64,000 nt of DNA from Fibrobacter sp. UBA7003 (GTDB lineage: Bacteria > Fibrobacterota > Fibrobacteria > Fibrobacterales > Fibrobacteraceae): contig DJXN01000002.1 in the NCBI GenBank assembly GCA_002449765.1, positions 349,314 to 413,313 of the forward strand. The letters run 5' to 3'. Each line of letters opens with the position of its first letter. Position 1 is the first letter of the stretch. This document shows positions 16,425 through 24,558 of this stretch, in pieces. Under the pieces are notes generated by a model. The model saw only the letters and a program-made list of their open reading frames with translations, ran no database searches and was not told the origin of the DNA. The position numbers were made by a program, and so were the translations under genes.

Positions 16425-17333
16425 ATGATTGTCAATGAAAACGAGCCTATGAGCAAGCACACCTCCTTCAAGGTTGGCGGTGCAGCACGTTATTTTATAA
16501 AAGTCGAAGACAACGAAGAACTAAAGACGGCCATCGCTCAAGCCCGCGAAAAGAGGCTGCCCCACTTCATTCTCGGAAACGGGACGAACCTGCTTGTTTC
16601 TGACAAGGGCTACGACGGTGTTGTCATTACGCTTGCAGGTGTATTTTCGGCCATCGAGGATTCAGGAAATGGTTCGTTCAAAGTCGGAGCGGCTACCCCG
16701 CTCGGCAGGTTCGCGCGGACAGCAATGAAACTTGGCTTCGCGGGCATCCATAAACTCGCCGGAATCCCGGGAACTTTGGGCGGCGCGATTTACATGAATG
16801 CAGGCGCCTACGGGCAAGAAATCGGAACCTGCTGCACACAAGTGACCATCCTTGATTGCGACGGCAACATCCGCACGGTTTCATCCACCGACTGCGCCTT
16901 TGGGTACAGACAAAGTATCTTCCAGAAGGACAAGGCCACAATCCTTTCTGCAACATTCCAGCTACCCACAGCCAATGCACAAGGTAAATCCGTTGCCGAC
17001 CTCGAAGCGGAACTTGCCGAATGCATGGCCAAACGCAAAGCAAGCCAGCCCTTGAGCATGCCGAACGCAGGCTCAACCTTCAAGCGTCTGGAACACGGTT
17101 CCGCCGACATGCCGCAACAAGTCGCCCCCGGCTACTACATCGAGCAGGCCGGGCTCAAGGGTCTCCGCATCGGTGGCGCCGAAGTGAGTACGTTGCATGC
17201 GAATTTCATCGTGAACGCGGGTGGCGCAACGGCCGCAGACATCATGAATTTAAGCGAACTCGTGCAAAAAAAAGTTGCCGAAAAATTCGGTATTCAACTA
17301 AAGCGCGAGATTATTTTGCTCGGAGAATTCTAG
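16425..17333 (+). CDS. murB: UDP-N-acetylenolpyruvoylglucosamine reductase
   Basis: The 302-residue FAD enzyme reduces UDP-GlcNAc-enolpyruvate to UDP-MurNAc in cytoplasmic peptidoglycan synthesis. Signatures are HTSFKVGGAARYF near the N-terminus, the FAD-binding GNGTNLLV, GIPGTLGGAIYMNAGAYG, the NAGSTFKR block carrying the proton-donor Ser, and HANFIVN near the C-terminus. It is a type II MurB (no extra Tyr-loop). The start at 16425 is chosen over the upstream alternative at 16401 because it follows a TATATT box and matches the family N-terminus. Confidence 0.95.
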   Translation: MIVNENEPMSKHTSFKVGGAARYFIKVEDNEELKTAIAQAREKRLPHFILGNGTNLLVSDKGYDGVVITLAGVFSAIEDSGNGSFKVGAATPLGRFARTAMKLGFAGIHKLAGIPGTLGGAIYMNAGAYGQEIGTCCTQVTILDCDGNIRTVSSTDCAFGYRQSIFQKDKATILSATFQLPTANAQGKSVADLEAELAECMAKRKASQPLSMPNAGSTFKRLEHGSADMPQQVAPGYYIEQAGLKGLRIGGAEVSTLHANFIVNAGGATAADIMNLSELVQKKVAEKFGIQLKREIILLGEF

Positions 17334-17335
17334 TT

Positions 17336-17767
17336 TTATTCTTCAGCCTTGGATTCCACCTTCTCGGGTACCGGATCAAATCGGTTCAGGATGCAGGTAA
17401 TCACCGCATATACAACACCGCCAAAAAGACCTCCGGTCAAATCGGCCACAAGATCCAACACGCTACTGTCACGGCCCTCGGTAAAACTCTGGTGATATTC
17501 ATCGGTACATCCGTAAGCAAGAGCAAGGCCGCCAACTACCAGCACACGCAACCACTGGCGCTTAGACCATTCGTTTCGGCTCCAGAGCATGGCATAGCAG
17601 CCAGCAAGGGTCGCGTACTCGCAAAAATGGGCAAGCTTGTCCCAAACGTGGGGCAAGCCCTCCAACTGCTCCATCGTCATCGACGACAGTTTAAAAATAA
17701 TGGCCATGCAGAGAATGCAAGGAACAGACCTGAAAAACGGATACTTTTCAAAAATGCTTTCGAACAT
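17336..17767 (-). CDS. VanZ-like family membrane protein
   Basis: The 143-residue protein has four predicted helices and the family pattern of a conserved WDKLAHFCEYATLAG segment followed by a helix, then YGCTDEYHQSF and a final helix near DLVADLTGGLFGGV. VanZ-like proteins are widespread, poorly understood membrane proteins named after a teicoplanin-resistance gene. The start at 17767 is preferred because TACATT lies 10 nt before it; an ATG at 17794 is possible and has AAGGGA directly before it. The gene ends 2 nt from the murB stop and is divergent from the methyltransferase gene. Confidence 0.88.
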   Translation of the reverse strand: MFESIFEKYPFFRSVPCILCMAIIFKLSSMTMEQLEGLPHVWDKLAHFCEYATLAGCYAMLWSRNEWSKRQWLRVLVVGGLALAYGCTDEYHQSFTEGRDSSVLDLVADLTGGLFGGVVYAVITCILNRFDPVPEKVESKAEE

Positions 17768-17776
17768 ATCGACGCC

Positions 17777-17811
17777 AAATGTAGAAAAATGCATTCCCTT
17801 TTTCTACATTT
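17777..17811. promoter_or_regulatory. Divergent promoter pair in a perfect 13-bp inverted repeat
   Basis: AAATGTAGAAAAA (17777-17789) is the exact reverse complement of TTTTTCTACATTT (17799-17811), with a 9-nt spacer. Each arm gives a TACATT hexamer pointing outward: 7 nt before the methyltransferase ATG at 17818 and 10 nt before the VanZ-like ATG at 17767. The arms are therefore either two mirror-image -10 regions or a shared operator. Confidence 0.5.
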
Positions 17812-17817
17812 ACACCC

Positions 17818-19011
17818 ATGAAAGCGATTACTCTGAAAGCCGGACGCGAGAAGTCCGCATTGCGTTACCACCCTTGGATTTTTAGCGGAGCCGTTGACGA
17901 AGTTATCGGCGACCCGGAACTTGGCGACACCGTTGAAGTTTACAGCTACAAGAGCGATTTTCTGGGTCTTGCGGCGTACTCGCCCAAGTCCCAGATCCGC
18001 GGGCGTTTCTGGACGTTCGGCGAGAAGGCAAACATCGACCGCGAATTCTTCAGCGATATTCTTGACCGCGCGATTGCGGCCCGCAAAAGCCGCGGTTTTG
18101 ACATCGAAGACAAGGAATCCGCTTTCCGCCTGATTAACGCCGAGAACGACGGCATTCCGGGCTGCATCATCGACAAGTACGCCGACATCTATTCTGTCGA
18201 AATCCTTGCAGCCGGTGCGGAAGTCCACCGCAAAACGATTTACGAGCTGCTCGCCGAAAAGACGCACTGCAAGGGAATCTACGAACGCTGCGATTCCGAA
18301 GTGCGCCGCAAGGAAGGCCTGCAACTGCGCACGGGTGTCGTCTATGGCGAAGTGGGCGACGAGCCCGTCATCATCAACGAGAACGGAATCCTCTTCCCCA
18401 TCGACGTGAAGAACGGTCACAAGACCGGCTACTATTTGGACCAGCGCGACGCCCGCCGCCGCATCGGAGAACTTTCCAAGGGCAGGAAGGTGCTAAACTG
18501 CTTCTGCTATACCGGCGGATTCGGGCTCTACGCTCTCCGCGGCGGTTGCGAAAAAGTTTATCAGGTGGATGTTTCCAAGGACGCGCTCAAGCTCGCCAAG
18601 GAAGGCATCATACGTAACAAGCTCAGCACCGCACACGCCACCCATGTAGAAGCGGACGTGTTCCAGTACTTGCGCAAGTGCCGCGACAAGGCCGAAACTT
18701 TTGACCTCATCGTGCTCGACCCGCCCAAGTTCGTGGAAAGCAAGGACAACCTGCAAAAGGGAGCCCGCGGCTACAAGGACATCAACCTGCTCGCCATGAA
18801 GCTTTTAGCCGAGGGCGGAATGCTTGCGACCTTCAGTTGCTCCGGGCTCATGGAAATGGACCTGTTCCAGAAGATTATCGCGGATGCCGCCGCCGATGCC
18901 AAGCGCCACGTTCAAATCATTGAACGCTTCGGCCAACCTGCCGACCATCCCGTGAATACAGCATTCCCCGAAGGGCAGTACCTCAAGGGATTGCTCGTTC
19001 AGGTTGTGTAA
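17818..19011 (+). CDS. Class I SAM-dependent rRNA methyltransferase (RlmI/RlmK-like)
   Basis: The 397-residue protein has an N-terminal PUA domain (LKAGREKSALRYHPWIFSGA), a central linker and a Rossmann methyltransferase domain. Motif I is LNCFCYTGGFGLYA and the catalytic-loop motif is LDPPKFVESK, as in RlmI, which methylates C5 of a cytosine in 23S rRNA. The segment GHKTGYYLDQRDARR is also typical. The exact target cannot be decided from sequence alone. Only TACACCC separates the hexamer TACATT from the ATG, with no Shine-Dalgarno. Confidence 0.92.
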   Translation: MKAITLKAGREKSALRYHPWIFSGAVDEVIGDPELGDTVEVYSYKSDFLGLAAYSPKSQIRGRFWTFGEKANIDREFFSDILDRAIAARKSRGFDIEDKESAFRLINAENDGIPGCIIDKYADIYSVEILAAGAEVHRKTIYELLAEKTHCKGIYERCDSEVRRKEGLQLRTGVVYGEVGDEPVIINENGILFPIDVKNGHKTGYYLDQRDARRRIGELSKGRKVLNCFCYTGGFGLYALRGGCEKVYQVDVSKDALKLAKEGIIRNKLSTAHATHVEADVFQYLRKCRDKAETFDLIVLDPPKFVESKDNLQKGARGYKDINLLAMKLLAEGGMLATFSCSGLMEMDLFQKIIADAAADAKRHVQIIERFGQPADHPVNTAFPEGQYLKGLLVQVV

Positions 19012-19044
19012 GGTGTAAGTTAGACCGAGAGAAATCCCGATTCA

Positions 19045-19560
19045 CTAGCGGCTATTCAGGTAGTCCAGAACTTTGTTCGTGAGGTCGTTTTCTTTCTTCC
19101 AGAAGAGAACGGCACCCGTGGCACGGTCCACAACCATGTCGTAACCTTCCTGCAAGGCAATTTCGTTAATCGCCTTGCGGATGAGCTGAATAATCGGGGC
19201 ACTCACTTTTTCGTTTTCGCTGATGAGTTCTCCCTTGCGCCCGTAGACACGGTCGATGAATGTCTTGAGTTCAGTATCCTTCTTGTTATATTCGGCTTCA
19301 AGCTCACGTTTCTTTTCATCGCTGAGCATCAGCACCTGCTTGTCAAGTTTTTCCTTGATAGCGGAAAGTTCCTTCTGCAACAGGTTCGCCTGCTGTTCCC
19401 ACTTGGCCACCTGGCGGTCATACTCTTCCTGGGCCTTCTTCGTGCCCTTGTAACCGTCAAAGATGAGCTTGGAATCCACATGGGCAATGCGCAGGCCGTC
19501 CTCGGCAAATCCGGCACAAGCAAGAGCCATCACCACTAGAAGTATAAGTCTGCGCATCAT
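19045..19560 (-). CDS. Skp/OmpH-family periplasmic chaperone
   Basis: The 171-residue product has a signal peptide (1-19) and then the OmpH pattern: RIAHVDSKLIFDGYKGTKKA, a long charged coiled coil (about 45-125, with KWEQQANLLQKELSAIKEKL) and a C-terminal beta segment (YDMVVDRATGAVLFWKKEND). Skp trimers escort unfolded outer-membrane proteins to the Bam complex. It lies 11 nt downstream of bamA on the same strand, the common bamA-skp order. AGGAGG precedes its start. Confidence 0.93.
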   Translation of the reverse strand: MMRRLILLVVMALACAGFAEDGLRIAHVDSKLIFDGYKGTKKAQEEYDRQVAKWEQQANLLQKELSAIKEKLDKQVLMLSDEKKRELEAEYNKKDTELKTFIDRVYGRKGELISENEKVSAPIIQLIRKAINEIALQEGYDMVVDRATGAVLFWKKENDLTNKVLDYLNSR

Positions 19561-19571
19561 AGAGCCTCCTG

Positions 19572-22391
19572 TTAGAATCCCTGGCCAATGACAAAGTTGA
19601 ATTCCATGTCGCCCACTTCGCTACGCTTCAAGCCGGAGTAGGTCTCGCCCACGTCCAGCGGCCAAGCGAAGTCGAATCCGATAATACCGAGCATCGGCAC
19701 CACTACGCGGAATCCGAAACCGATGTCCTTCTTGAGACTGGTCGGATCCCATTCGCTAAGCGGGTTCCTGCTCGGCTTCGCGACCTTCGTCTTGGGGTCG
19801 TAGCGTTCGCCGAACACGTTACCTGCGTCGAAGAAGAACGGAAGCAGGTAGAATGTCTGCGGCACAATACCAAGCTGGAGTTCAGCACCAATATACTGGA
19901 AACTGCGCCCCAGGCGACGGTAGCCGATGGAACCTGCGCTGTAACCGCGCATGGTGCCTTCGTAACCCATCACGCCACCCATCGTGTAGAGCGTGCGGTA
20001 TTGCAGCTGGTCGCCGAAAATAACGCCGTATTCATTCGTAAGGGCAATCGCCAGACGATCGCGGAACAGCGGGAACCACCACTTGATGGTCAGTTCCGTC
20101 TTCACAAAGCTGAAGTCACTGAACAGGAGGTCGTTTGCGACCTGGACGTCAAGCACATAGCGGGAACCGTCGGTGGGGAACTGCGGAAGGTTCTTATCAT
20201 CACGCAGCAAGCGGAAGTTGATTGCCGATTCCTTACCGGTATAAACCACGTAGCTGCCATCGATGTTCGGGCCCTGCTTATTCATGAGCCAGCTATAGCC
20301 CACCTGACCGTAGAAGTAGTCGTCGGGCCACTTGAGACGCTTACCCACGTAGACGGAGCCACCGTAACGGGTAATGTCCGGATCTCCGTAATCTTCCATG
20401 TTCCACCAGGTGTAGCTGAGGCTTGCACCAAGGGTAATCGGCTTGTCCAGCAGCCACGGTTCCTGGAAACTGATCGAGGCGCTCTTCTTGTCGGCACCGT
20501 ACTCAACACTCAAGCTAGCCGCCTGGCCATCACCCATACAGCAGTTCGGGATAGAAATGCTAGCCGTTCCGACGAGACCGTCGCTTTCGCTATAGGAGAC
20601 GCCCAGGCTGAACTGCCCCGTGCCCGCTTCCTTCTCCTGAACCGTAAAGTCGAGGTCGACTTCCTGTTCTCCGTAAACCTTGATATCCGGAAGGACCATG
20701 TCGAAGTAGTTGAGCTGCATGATATCGCGGAAGCTACGTTCCAGGGCGGACTGGCGGTAGGTATCACCCGGATACAGGCGCACCTCGCGGCGAATGACCT
20801 TCTCGTTGGTCTTCGTGTTGCCATGGATATAGACCTTGTGAATGGACGCCGGGAGGCCTTCGCGCATGCGGTACGTGAGGTTCACCACGGAATCGTTTTC
20901 GAACGTGCGTTCCTCGTCAAACTGGGCAAACAGGTAACCGTCTTCGCGGTACACTTCGATCAGGGCCTTCCGGGATGCGTCGTAGAGGTACTGGTCAAAG
21001 ACCTTGCCACTGTCGAGGCGGAATGCGTAGCCCAGAATCTTATCGTTCAGGACCTCGTTGCCGGAGAAGTGGACACTACCCATGTAGTAACGACGGCCCT
21101 CGACCATGCCGATATGAATGCAAATGGCGCTAGAAGTCTTGATATTATCGTACTTGTTCAGCACGGGGAACATGTCTTCGAGCATGTAACGGACCAAGAG
21201 TTTCTCGTCGTAGGCAGAAAGTTTCGGGAGCGCCTTGAGCGAATCGATCTTAGGATTGTTGAACTTGCGACCATCCACAATCTTGAGCCATTCACGGCGA
21301 GAATTCTCGTAGCGGATGATGTCGTTCAAAAGCTTGAGCGCTTCTTCTTCGTCCATGACCTTCGGTTTAGGACGGGTCACGTAGTTATGGCTTGCCGCAT
21401 TGTGGTTTTGGCGGAAATAATGGGAAACCTGCATCGTAGGCTTTCCTGCCATCTTGTAGATTGCAGTCGCAGAATCGCCCATGGCGCGGTTCAACTGGTC
21501 GTAAAGGGGCTGGAGGCTCTCCCCAACCGGCACCATACGTCCAAGGTAGAACAGGCAGCTGGAATCCGGCAAGTATTCAGCACGGTAATCCGTGAGTTCC
21601 GCATCCAGGAAGCCAAAATGGCGGATGGCATTGAGCACGGAATCGCGGTCGGCCTCAAAAACGTTTTCCTTGAACTCGCCGCCACCATACCACTGATCCA
21701 CCTTCGTGAGCATATGGTCGGTAATGTCAATTGCGGGCACATTGTCGTTACCTTCGATTTCAATGCGGCGAACCTTGACTTTTTCGCCTTCTCGGATAAT
21801 GAACGTCACCTGGTTCTTGTTTTCGTCGATGGCGGTCTCACGGTAGCCCACTTCGGCAAGCAGGAAACCTTCCGAATGGTAATAGTCGATTAAAGCCTGG
21901 CGGTCGCGTTCAAGCTGGCTCTTGCTGTAGACCTGACCCGGAATCAAGCGAAGCTTGAGGCGCAAGTCATCTTCGGAGATTTCGTCGCAGCCATCGATAA
22001 TCGCCGTATCAAGAGCGGGCAGTTCCTTGATCTTGAAGATAAGGTCAACCTCGGTCGAGTTATCCACATAATCCACCCAGGCGGACACGTCGTCAAAAAG
22101 TCCCGACTTGTAAAGAGCAGTCACGGCCTCCTGGACCTTGTCGGAAAGGGCGGCCGGAGAATAGGTCTGGCCATCCCGAATACCAATTCGACCCAGCACG
22201 GATCGCTGGTCCATGTGAACGTTACCTTCCACAAGAACCTTGCGGACCTTATTTTCAGCCATATAATCCGTGGGCATCTGGGACATGTCCAACAACTGAG
22301 CCTGAACAAGTCCAACCAAAGCTAAAACGATAAAGAGCAAACGAGGACGCAGAATAAACCTACCTATAATTGCATTTAAAACAAAATTCAT
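19572..22391 (-). CDS. bamA: Outer-membrane protein assembly factor BamA
   Basis: The ~939-residue protein inserts beta-barrels into the outer membrane. It has an N-terminal signal-like helix, then POTRA domains (VRKVLVEGNVHMDQRSV first, later VRRIEIEGNDN, YMGSVHFSGNEVL and IHKVYIHGNTKTNEKVI) and a C-terminal 16-stranded barrel ending in Phe, with the lid-loop region around GTMRGYSAG. It is about 130 residues longer than typical BamA. The extra sequence (about residues 290-420) interrupts one POTRA between its helical part and the strand VEGRRYYMG, and is polar with a Lys/Glu-rich middle. The start at 22391 is chosen because TATTTT lies 5 nt upstream; an upstream extension to 22457 adds a second hydrophobic stretch and is less likely. 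Confidence 0.95.
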   Translation of the reverse strand: MNFVLNAIIGRFILRPRLLFIVLALVGLVQAQLLDMSQMPTDYMAENKVRKVLVEGNVHMDQRSVLGRIGIRDGQTYSPAALSDKVQEAVTALYKSGLFDDVSAWVDYVDNSTEVDLIFKIKELPALDTAIIDGCDEISEDDLRLKLRLIPGQVYSKSQLERDRQALIDYYHSEGFLLAEVGYRETAIDENKNQVTFIIREGEKVKVRRIEIEGNDNVPAIDITDHMLTKVDQWYGGGEFKENVFEADRDSVLNAIRHFGFLDAELTDYRAEYLPDSSCLFYLGRMVPVGESLQPLYDQLNRAMGDSATAIYKMAGKPTMQVSHYFRQNHNAASHNYVTRPKPKVMDEEEALKLLNDIIRYENSRREWLKIVDGRKFNNPKIDSLKALPKLSAYDEKLLVRYMLEDMFPVLNKYDNIKTSSAICIHIGMVEGRRYYMGSVHFSGNEVLNDKILGYAFRLDSGKVFDQYLYDASRKALIEVYREDGYLFAQFDEERTFENDSVVNLTYRMREGLPASIHKVYIHGNTKTNEKVIRREVRLYPGDTYRQSALERSFRDIMQLNYFDMVLPDIKVYGEQEVDLDFTVQEKEAGTGQFSLGVSYSESDGLVGTASISIPNCCMGDGQAASLSVEYGADKKSASISFQEPWLLDKPITLGASLSYTWWNMEDYGDPDITRYGGSVYVGKRLKWPDDYFYGQVGYSWLMNKQGPNIDGSYVVYTGKESAINFRLLRDDKNLPQFPTDGSRYVLDVQVANDLLFSDFSFVKTELTIKWWFPLFRDRLAIALTNEYGVIFGDQLQYRTLYTMGGVMGYEGTMRGYSAGSIGYRRLGRSFQYIGAELQLGIVPQTFYLLPFFFDAGNVFGERYDPKTKVAKPSRNPLSEWDPTSLKKDIGFGFRVVVPMLGIIGFDFAWPLDVGETYSGLKRSEVGDMEFNFVIGQGF

Positions 22392-22396
22392 GCCCA

Positions 22397-22402
22397 AAAA
22401 TA
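22397..22402 (-). promoter_or_regulatory. TATTTT box 5 nt before bamA
   Basis: Read on the minus strand, TTTTTTTGTATTTTTGGGC precedes the ATG at 22391. The T-tract plus hexamer resembles the dnaX and pilB-like promoters. No Shine-Dalgarno of normal spacing is present. Confidence 0.38.
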
Positions 22403-22619
22403 CAAAAAAAACGGCAATTAGCCCACAAAAGAAAGTCAAAAACGCATCCAAAAGCAATTAGAAAAACAAATCAACGGTTTTACACTTTTTGTTAAACTCG
22501 CAAACGTGTTTTTTCGAAAAGAATTTTCGTCTTTTCCCTGATTTTTCATCGGAAAAAAAGATAAATTCTAGGCTGTAATTTTTTAACCGCGGTCCCAAAG
22601 ACCGGCAACTGAGGATTAT

Positions 22620-23957
22620 ATGCGTTCAACCGCCTGGAATGACGAAGAAAATAGAGTCCTGCCCGAAATGGCACTCGACTTCATGCCCGAAGAAAAACTC
22701 CGCGACCTGCAGCTGCAGCGTATGCGCGCCACCGTGAAACTTGCCTACGAGAAGGTCCCGCTCTTCCGTGAACGCATGGACGAGAAGGGACTCAAGCCCG
22801 AAGACATCAAGACCCTCAAGGACGTGGCGAAACTCCCCTTCACCATGAAGAAGGACCTGCGCGACACCTACCCGTATGGCCTGTTCGCCGTAGACCTGAG
22901 CGAAGTCGTGCGCCTGCACGCAAGTTCGGGCACCACCGGCAAGCCCATCGTGGTCGGCTACACCAAGGAAGACATGGAAGTGTGGGCCCAGGTCGTGAAG
23001 CGCGGCCTCCTCGCCTGCGGGTTCAGGAGCACAGACATCGTGCAAAACTTCTTCGGCTACGGCCTGTTTACCGGCGGTCTCGGCATCCACGGCGGCTTTG
23101 AAGCCCTCGGTGCAACCGTCATCCCCATCAGTGGCGGCAATACCGAACGCCAGGTGATGCTCATGAAGGATTTCGGCGTCACCGCGGTGGGGGGAACGCC
23201 CAGTTACTTTGTCCGCATCATCGACGTTGCCGAAAAGATGGGCGTCGACCTGCGCGACCTCAAGGTCAAGCGCGGCATCTTCGGTGCTGAACCGTGGAGC
23301 GACGGCATGCGCGACTACATCGAAGAAAAGACCGGCATCAAGGCGTACGACATCTACGGCCTTTCCGAAATCGTGGGCCCGGGCGTGGGCTGCGAATGCG
23401 ATTGCCGCGACGGCATCCACATCTTCGAAGACCACTTCTACCCCGAAATCGTCGACCCCGAAACGCTTGAACCGCTGCCGGACGGCGAAGAGGGCGAACT
23501 CGTGCTTTCTACGCTCAGCAAGAAGGCCATGCCCATCATCCGCTACCGCACCCGCGACATTACCGCCATCGAGAAGACCAAGTGCAAGTGCGGCCGCACC
23601 ATCCGCCGCATCCGCCGCATTGGCCGCCGTAGCGACGACATGATTATCATGCGCGGCGTGAACGTGTTCCCGAGCCAAATCGAGACGGCCCTCCTCCGTG
23701 CAGAGAAGGCACTGCCGCACTACCAGATTGTGCTCGACACCAAGAACAACATGGACACGCTCGAGGTCAAGGTGGAAGTCTCCCGCGATATGGTGAGCGA
23801 CTCCATGAGCGACATGGAACAGCTGAACAAGAAGTTCAAGCACTCCATCGAACAGATTCTCGGCATTTCCGTCATCGTCACGCTGTGCGAACCCGATTCG
23901 CTGCCGCGTAGCGAAGGCAAAGCCAAGAGAGTTGTCGACAACAGGAAAAAGATGTAA
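22620..23957 (+). CDS. Phenylacetate-CoA ligase family (PaaK-like) AMP-forming enzyme
   Basis: The 445-residue adenylate-forming enzyme activates an aryl acid (phenylacetate or a related acid) with ATP and CoA in the cytoplasm. Signatures are the P-loop-like SSGTTGKPIVVGYT, the segment FGYGLFTGGLGIHGG typical of PaaK, YDIYGLSEIVGPG, the KCKCGRT zinc-type loop, and a C-terminal GRRSDDMIIMRGVNVFP hinge. It is paired with a double-ACT protein 12 nt downstream, a common arrangement. In anaerobes this pair often sits with indolepyruvate oxidoreductase, not seen here. GAGG lies 6 nt before the ATG. A small hairpin (22590-22604) lies in the leader. Confidence 0.93.
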   Translation: MRSTAWNDEENRVLPEMALDFMPEEKLRDLQLQRMRATVKLAYEKVPLFRERMDEKGLKPEDIKTLKDVAKLPFTMKKDLRDTYPYGLFAVDLSEVVRLHASSGTTGKPIVVGYTKEDMEVWAQVVKRGLLACGFRSTDIVQNFFGYGLFTGGLGIHGGFEALGATVIPISGGNTERQVMLMKDFGVTAVGGTPSYFVRIIDVAEKMGVDLRDLKVKRGIFGAEPWSDGMRDYIEEKTGIKAYDIYGLSEIVGPGVGCECDCRDGIHIFEDHFYPEIVDPETLEPLPDGEEGELVLSTLSKKAMPIIRYRTRDITAIEKTKCKCGRTIRRIRRIGRRSDDMIIMRGVNVFPSQIETALLRAEKALPHYQIVLDTKNNMDTLEVKVEVSRDMVSDSMSDMEQLNKKFKHSIEQILGISVIVTLCEPDSLPRSEGKAKRVVDNRKKM

Positions 23958-23969
23958 GGAGAATGCACT

Positions 23970-24395
23970 ATGAAAATTCCACAGGTTTCAGTTTTCGTTT
24001 CCAATCGCCCGGGCCGCCTTCATGCAGTCTGCAAGTCCCTTGCCGATGCGGGCGTGAACCTCCTTTCGCTCACACTTGCCGACTCCGGCGAATTCGGGCT
24101 CATCCGCCTTATCGTGAGTGACCCGGAAAAGGCCGTAGACGTGCTCGCCAAGGCAGGCCTCAGCGCCACCATCACCGACGTGGTCGCCTGCCCCGTGAAC
24201 GCCGCCATCGGTGGCCTCGCCGAACTGCTCTCCACTGCGGTAGGTAGCCAGCAGATTGACTACATGTACGCCTACCCCTCCACCCTGAACGGCTCTAACA
24301 TCATGATTCTCCGTTTCCAGGACACGGACAAGGCCATCGAAGCCCTGAAGGCCACGAACTTCAAGGCCATCAGCAAGGAAGAACTGCTGGGGTAA
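23970..24395 (+). CDS. Double ACT-domain amino-acid binding protein
   Basis: The 141-residue protein is two ACT domains in tandem (about 1-65 and 72-138). The first has SVFVSNRPGRLHAVCKSLADAGVNL and the second MYAYPSTLNGSNIMILRFQDTDKAI. ACT domains bind amino acids and act as sensors. Proteins of this size are typically encoded beside phenylacetate-CoA ligase genes. AAGGAG precedes the ATG. The ligand is unknown. Confidence 0.9.
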   Translation: MKIPQVSVFVSNRPGRLHAVCKSLADAGVNLLSLTLADSGEFGLIRLIVSDPEKAVDVLAKAGLSATITDVVACPVNAAIGGLAELLSTAVGSQQIDYMYAYPSTLNGSNIMILRFQDTDKAIEALKATNFKAISKEELLG

Positions 24396-24401
24396 CCCGG
24401 A

Positions 24402-24499
24402 TTGTCATCCCCGCGACCTTAGTTGTCATCCCCGCTATACGATACTTGGCAACTTGTTGCCATAGTAGAGTTATCCTCTTTGGGGAGAAGCGGGGATCC
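24402..24499. repeat. REP-like intergenic repeat with internal hairpins
   Basis: TTGTCATCCCCGC occurs at 24402-24414 and again at 24423-24435. The second copy extends to TCCCCGCT, which is complementary to AGCGGGGA at 24489-24496. Between them, GGCAAC (24448-24453) pairs with GTTGCC (24456-24461). It lies between convergent genes just before a terminator. Whether it is multicopy in the genome cannot be seen from this window. Confidence 0.5.
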
Positions 24500-24508
24500 A
24501 AAAATTTC

Positions 24509-24537
24509 AAACGCCGAGCGAAAGCCCGGCGTTTTTT
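24509..24537 (+). terminator. Intrinsic terminator after the PaaK-ACT operon
   Basis: ACGCCG-A-GC closes a GAAA tetraloop and pairs with GC-C-CGGCGT (one mismatch), followed by six Ts. The A-rich left flank would also give a T-run on the minus strand, so it may work for the convergent gene too. Confidence 0.85.
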
Positions 24538-24558
24538 ACGTGAAAACCAACAGCAGTC

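Noticed and set aside
20001..21893. 630-codon plus-strand frame opposite bamA
   Set aside because: Antisense shadow of bamA codon bias; no signal, no family pattern and no ribosome binding site.
22626..23843. 405-codon minus-strand frame opposite the PaaK-like gene
   Set aside because: Shadow frame with His/Val/Ala-rich antisense composition.
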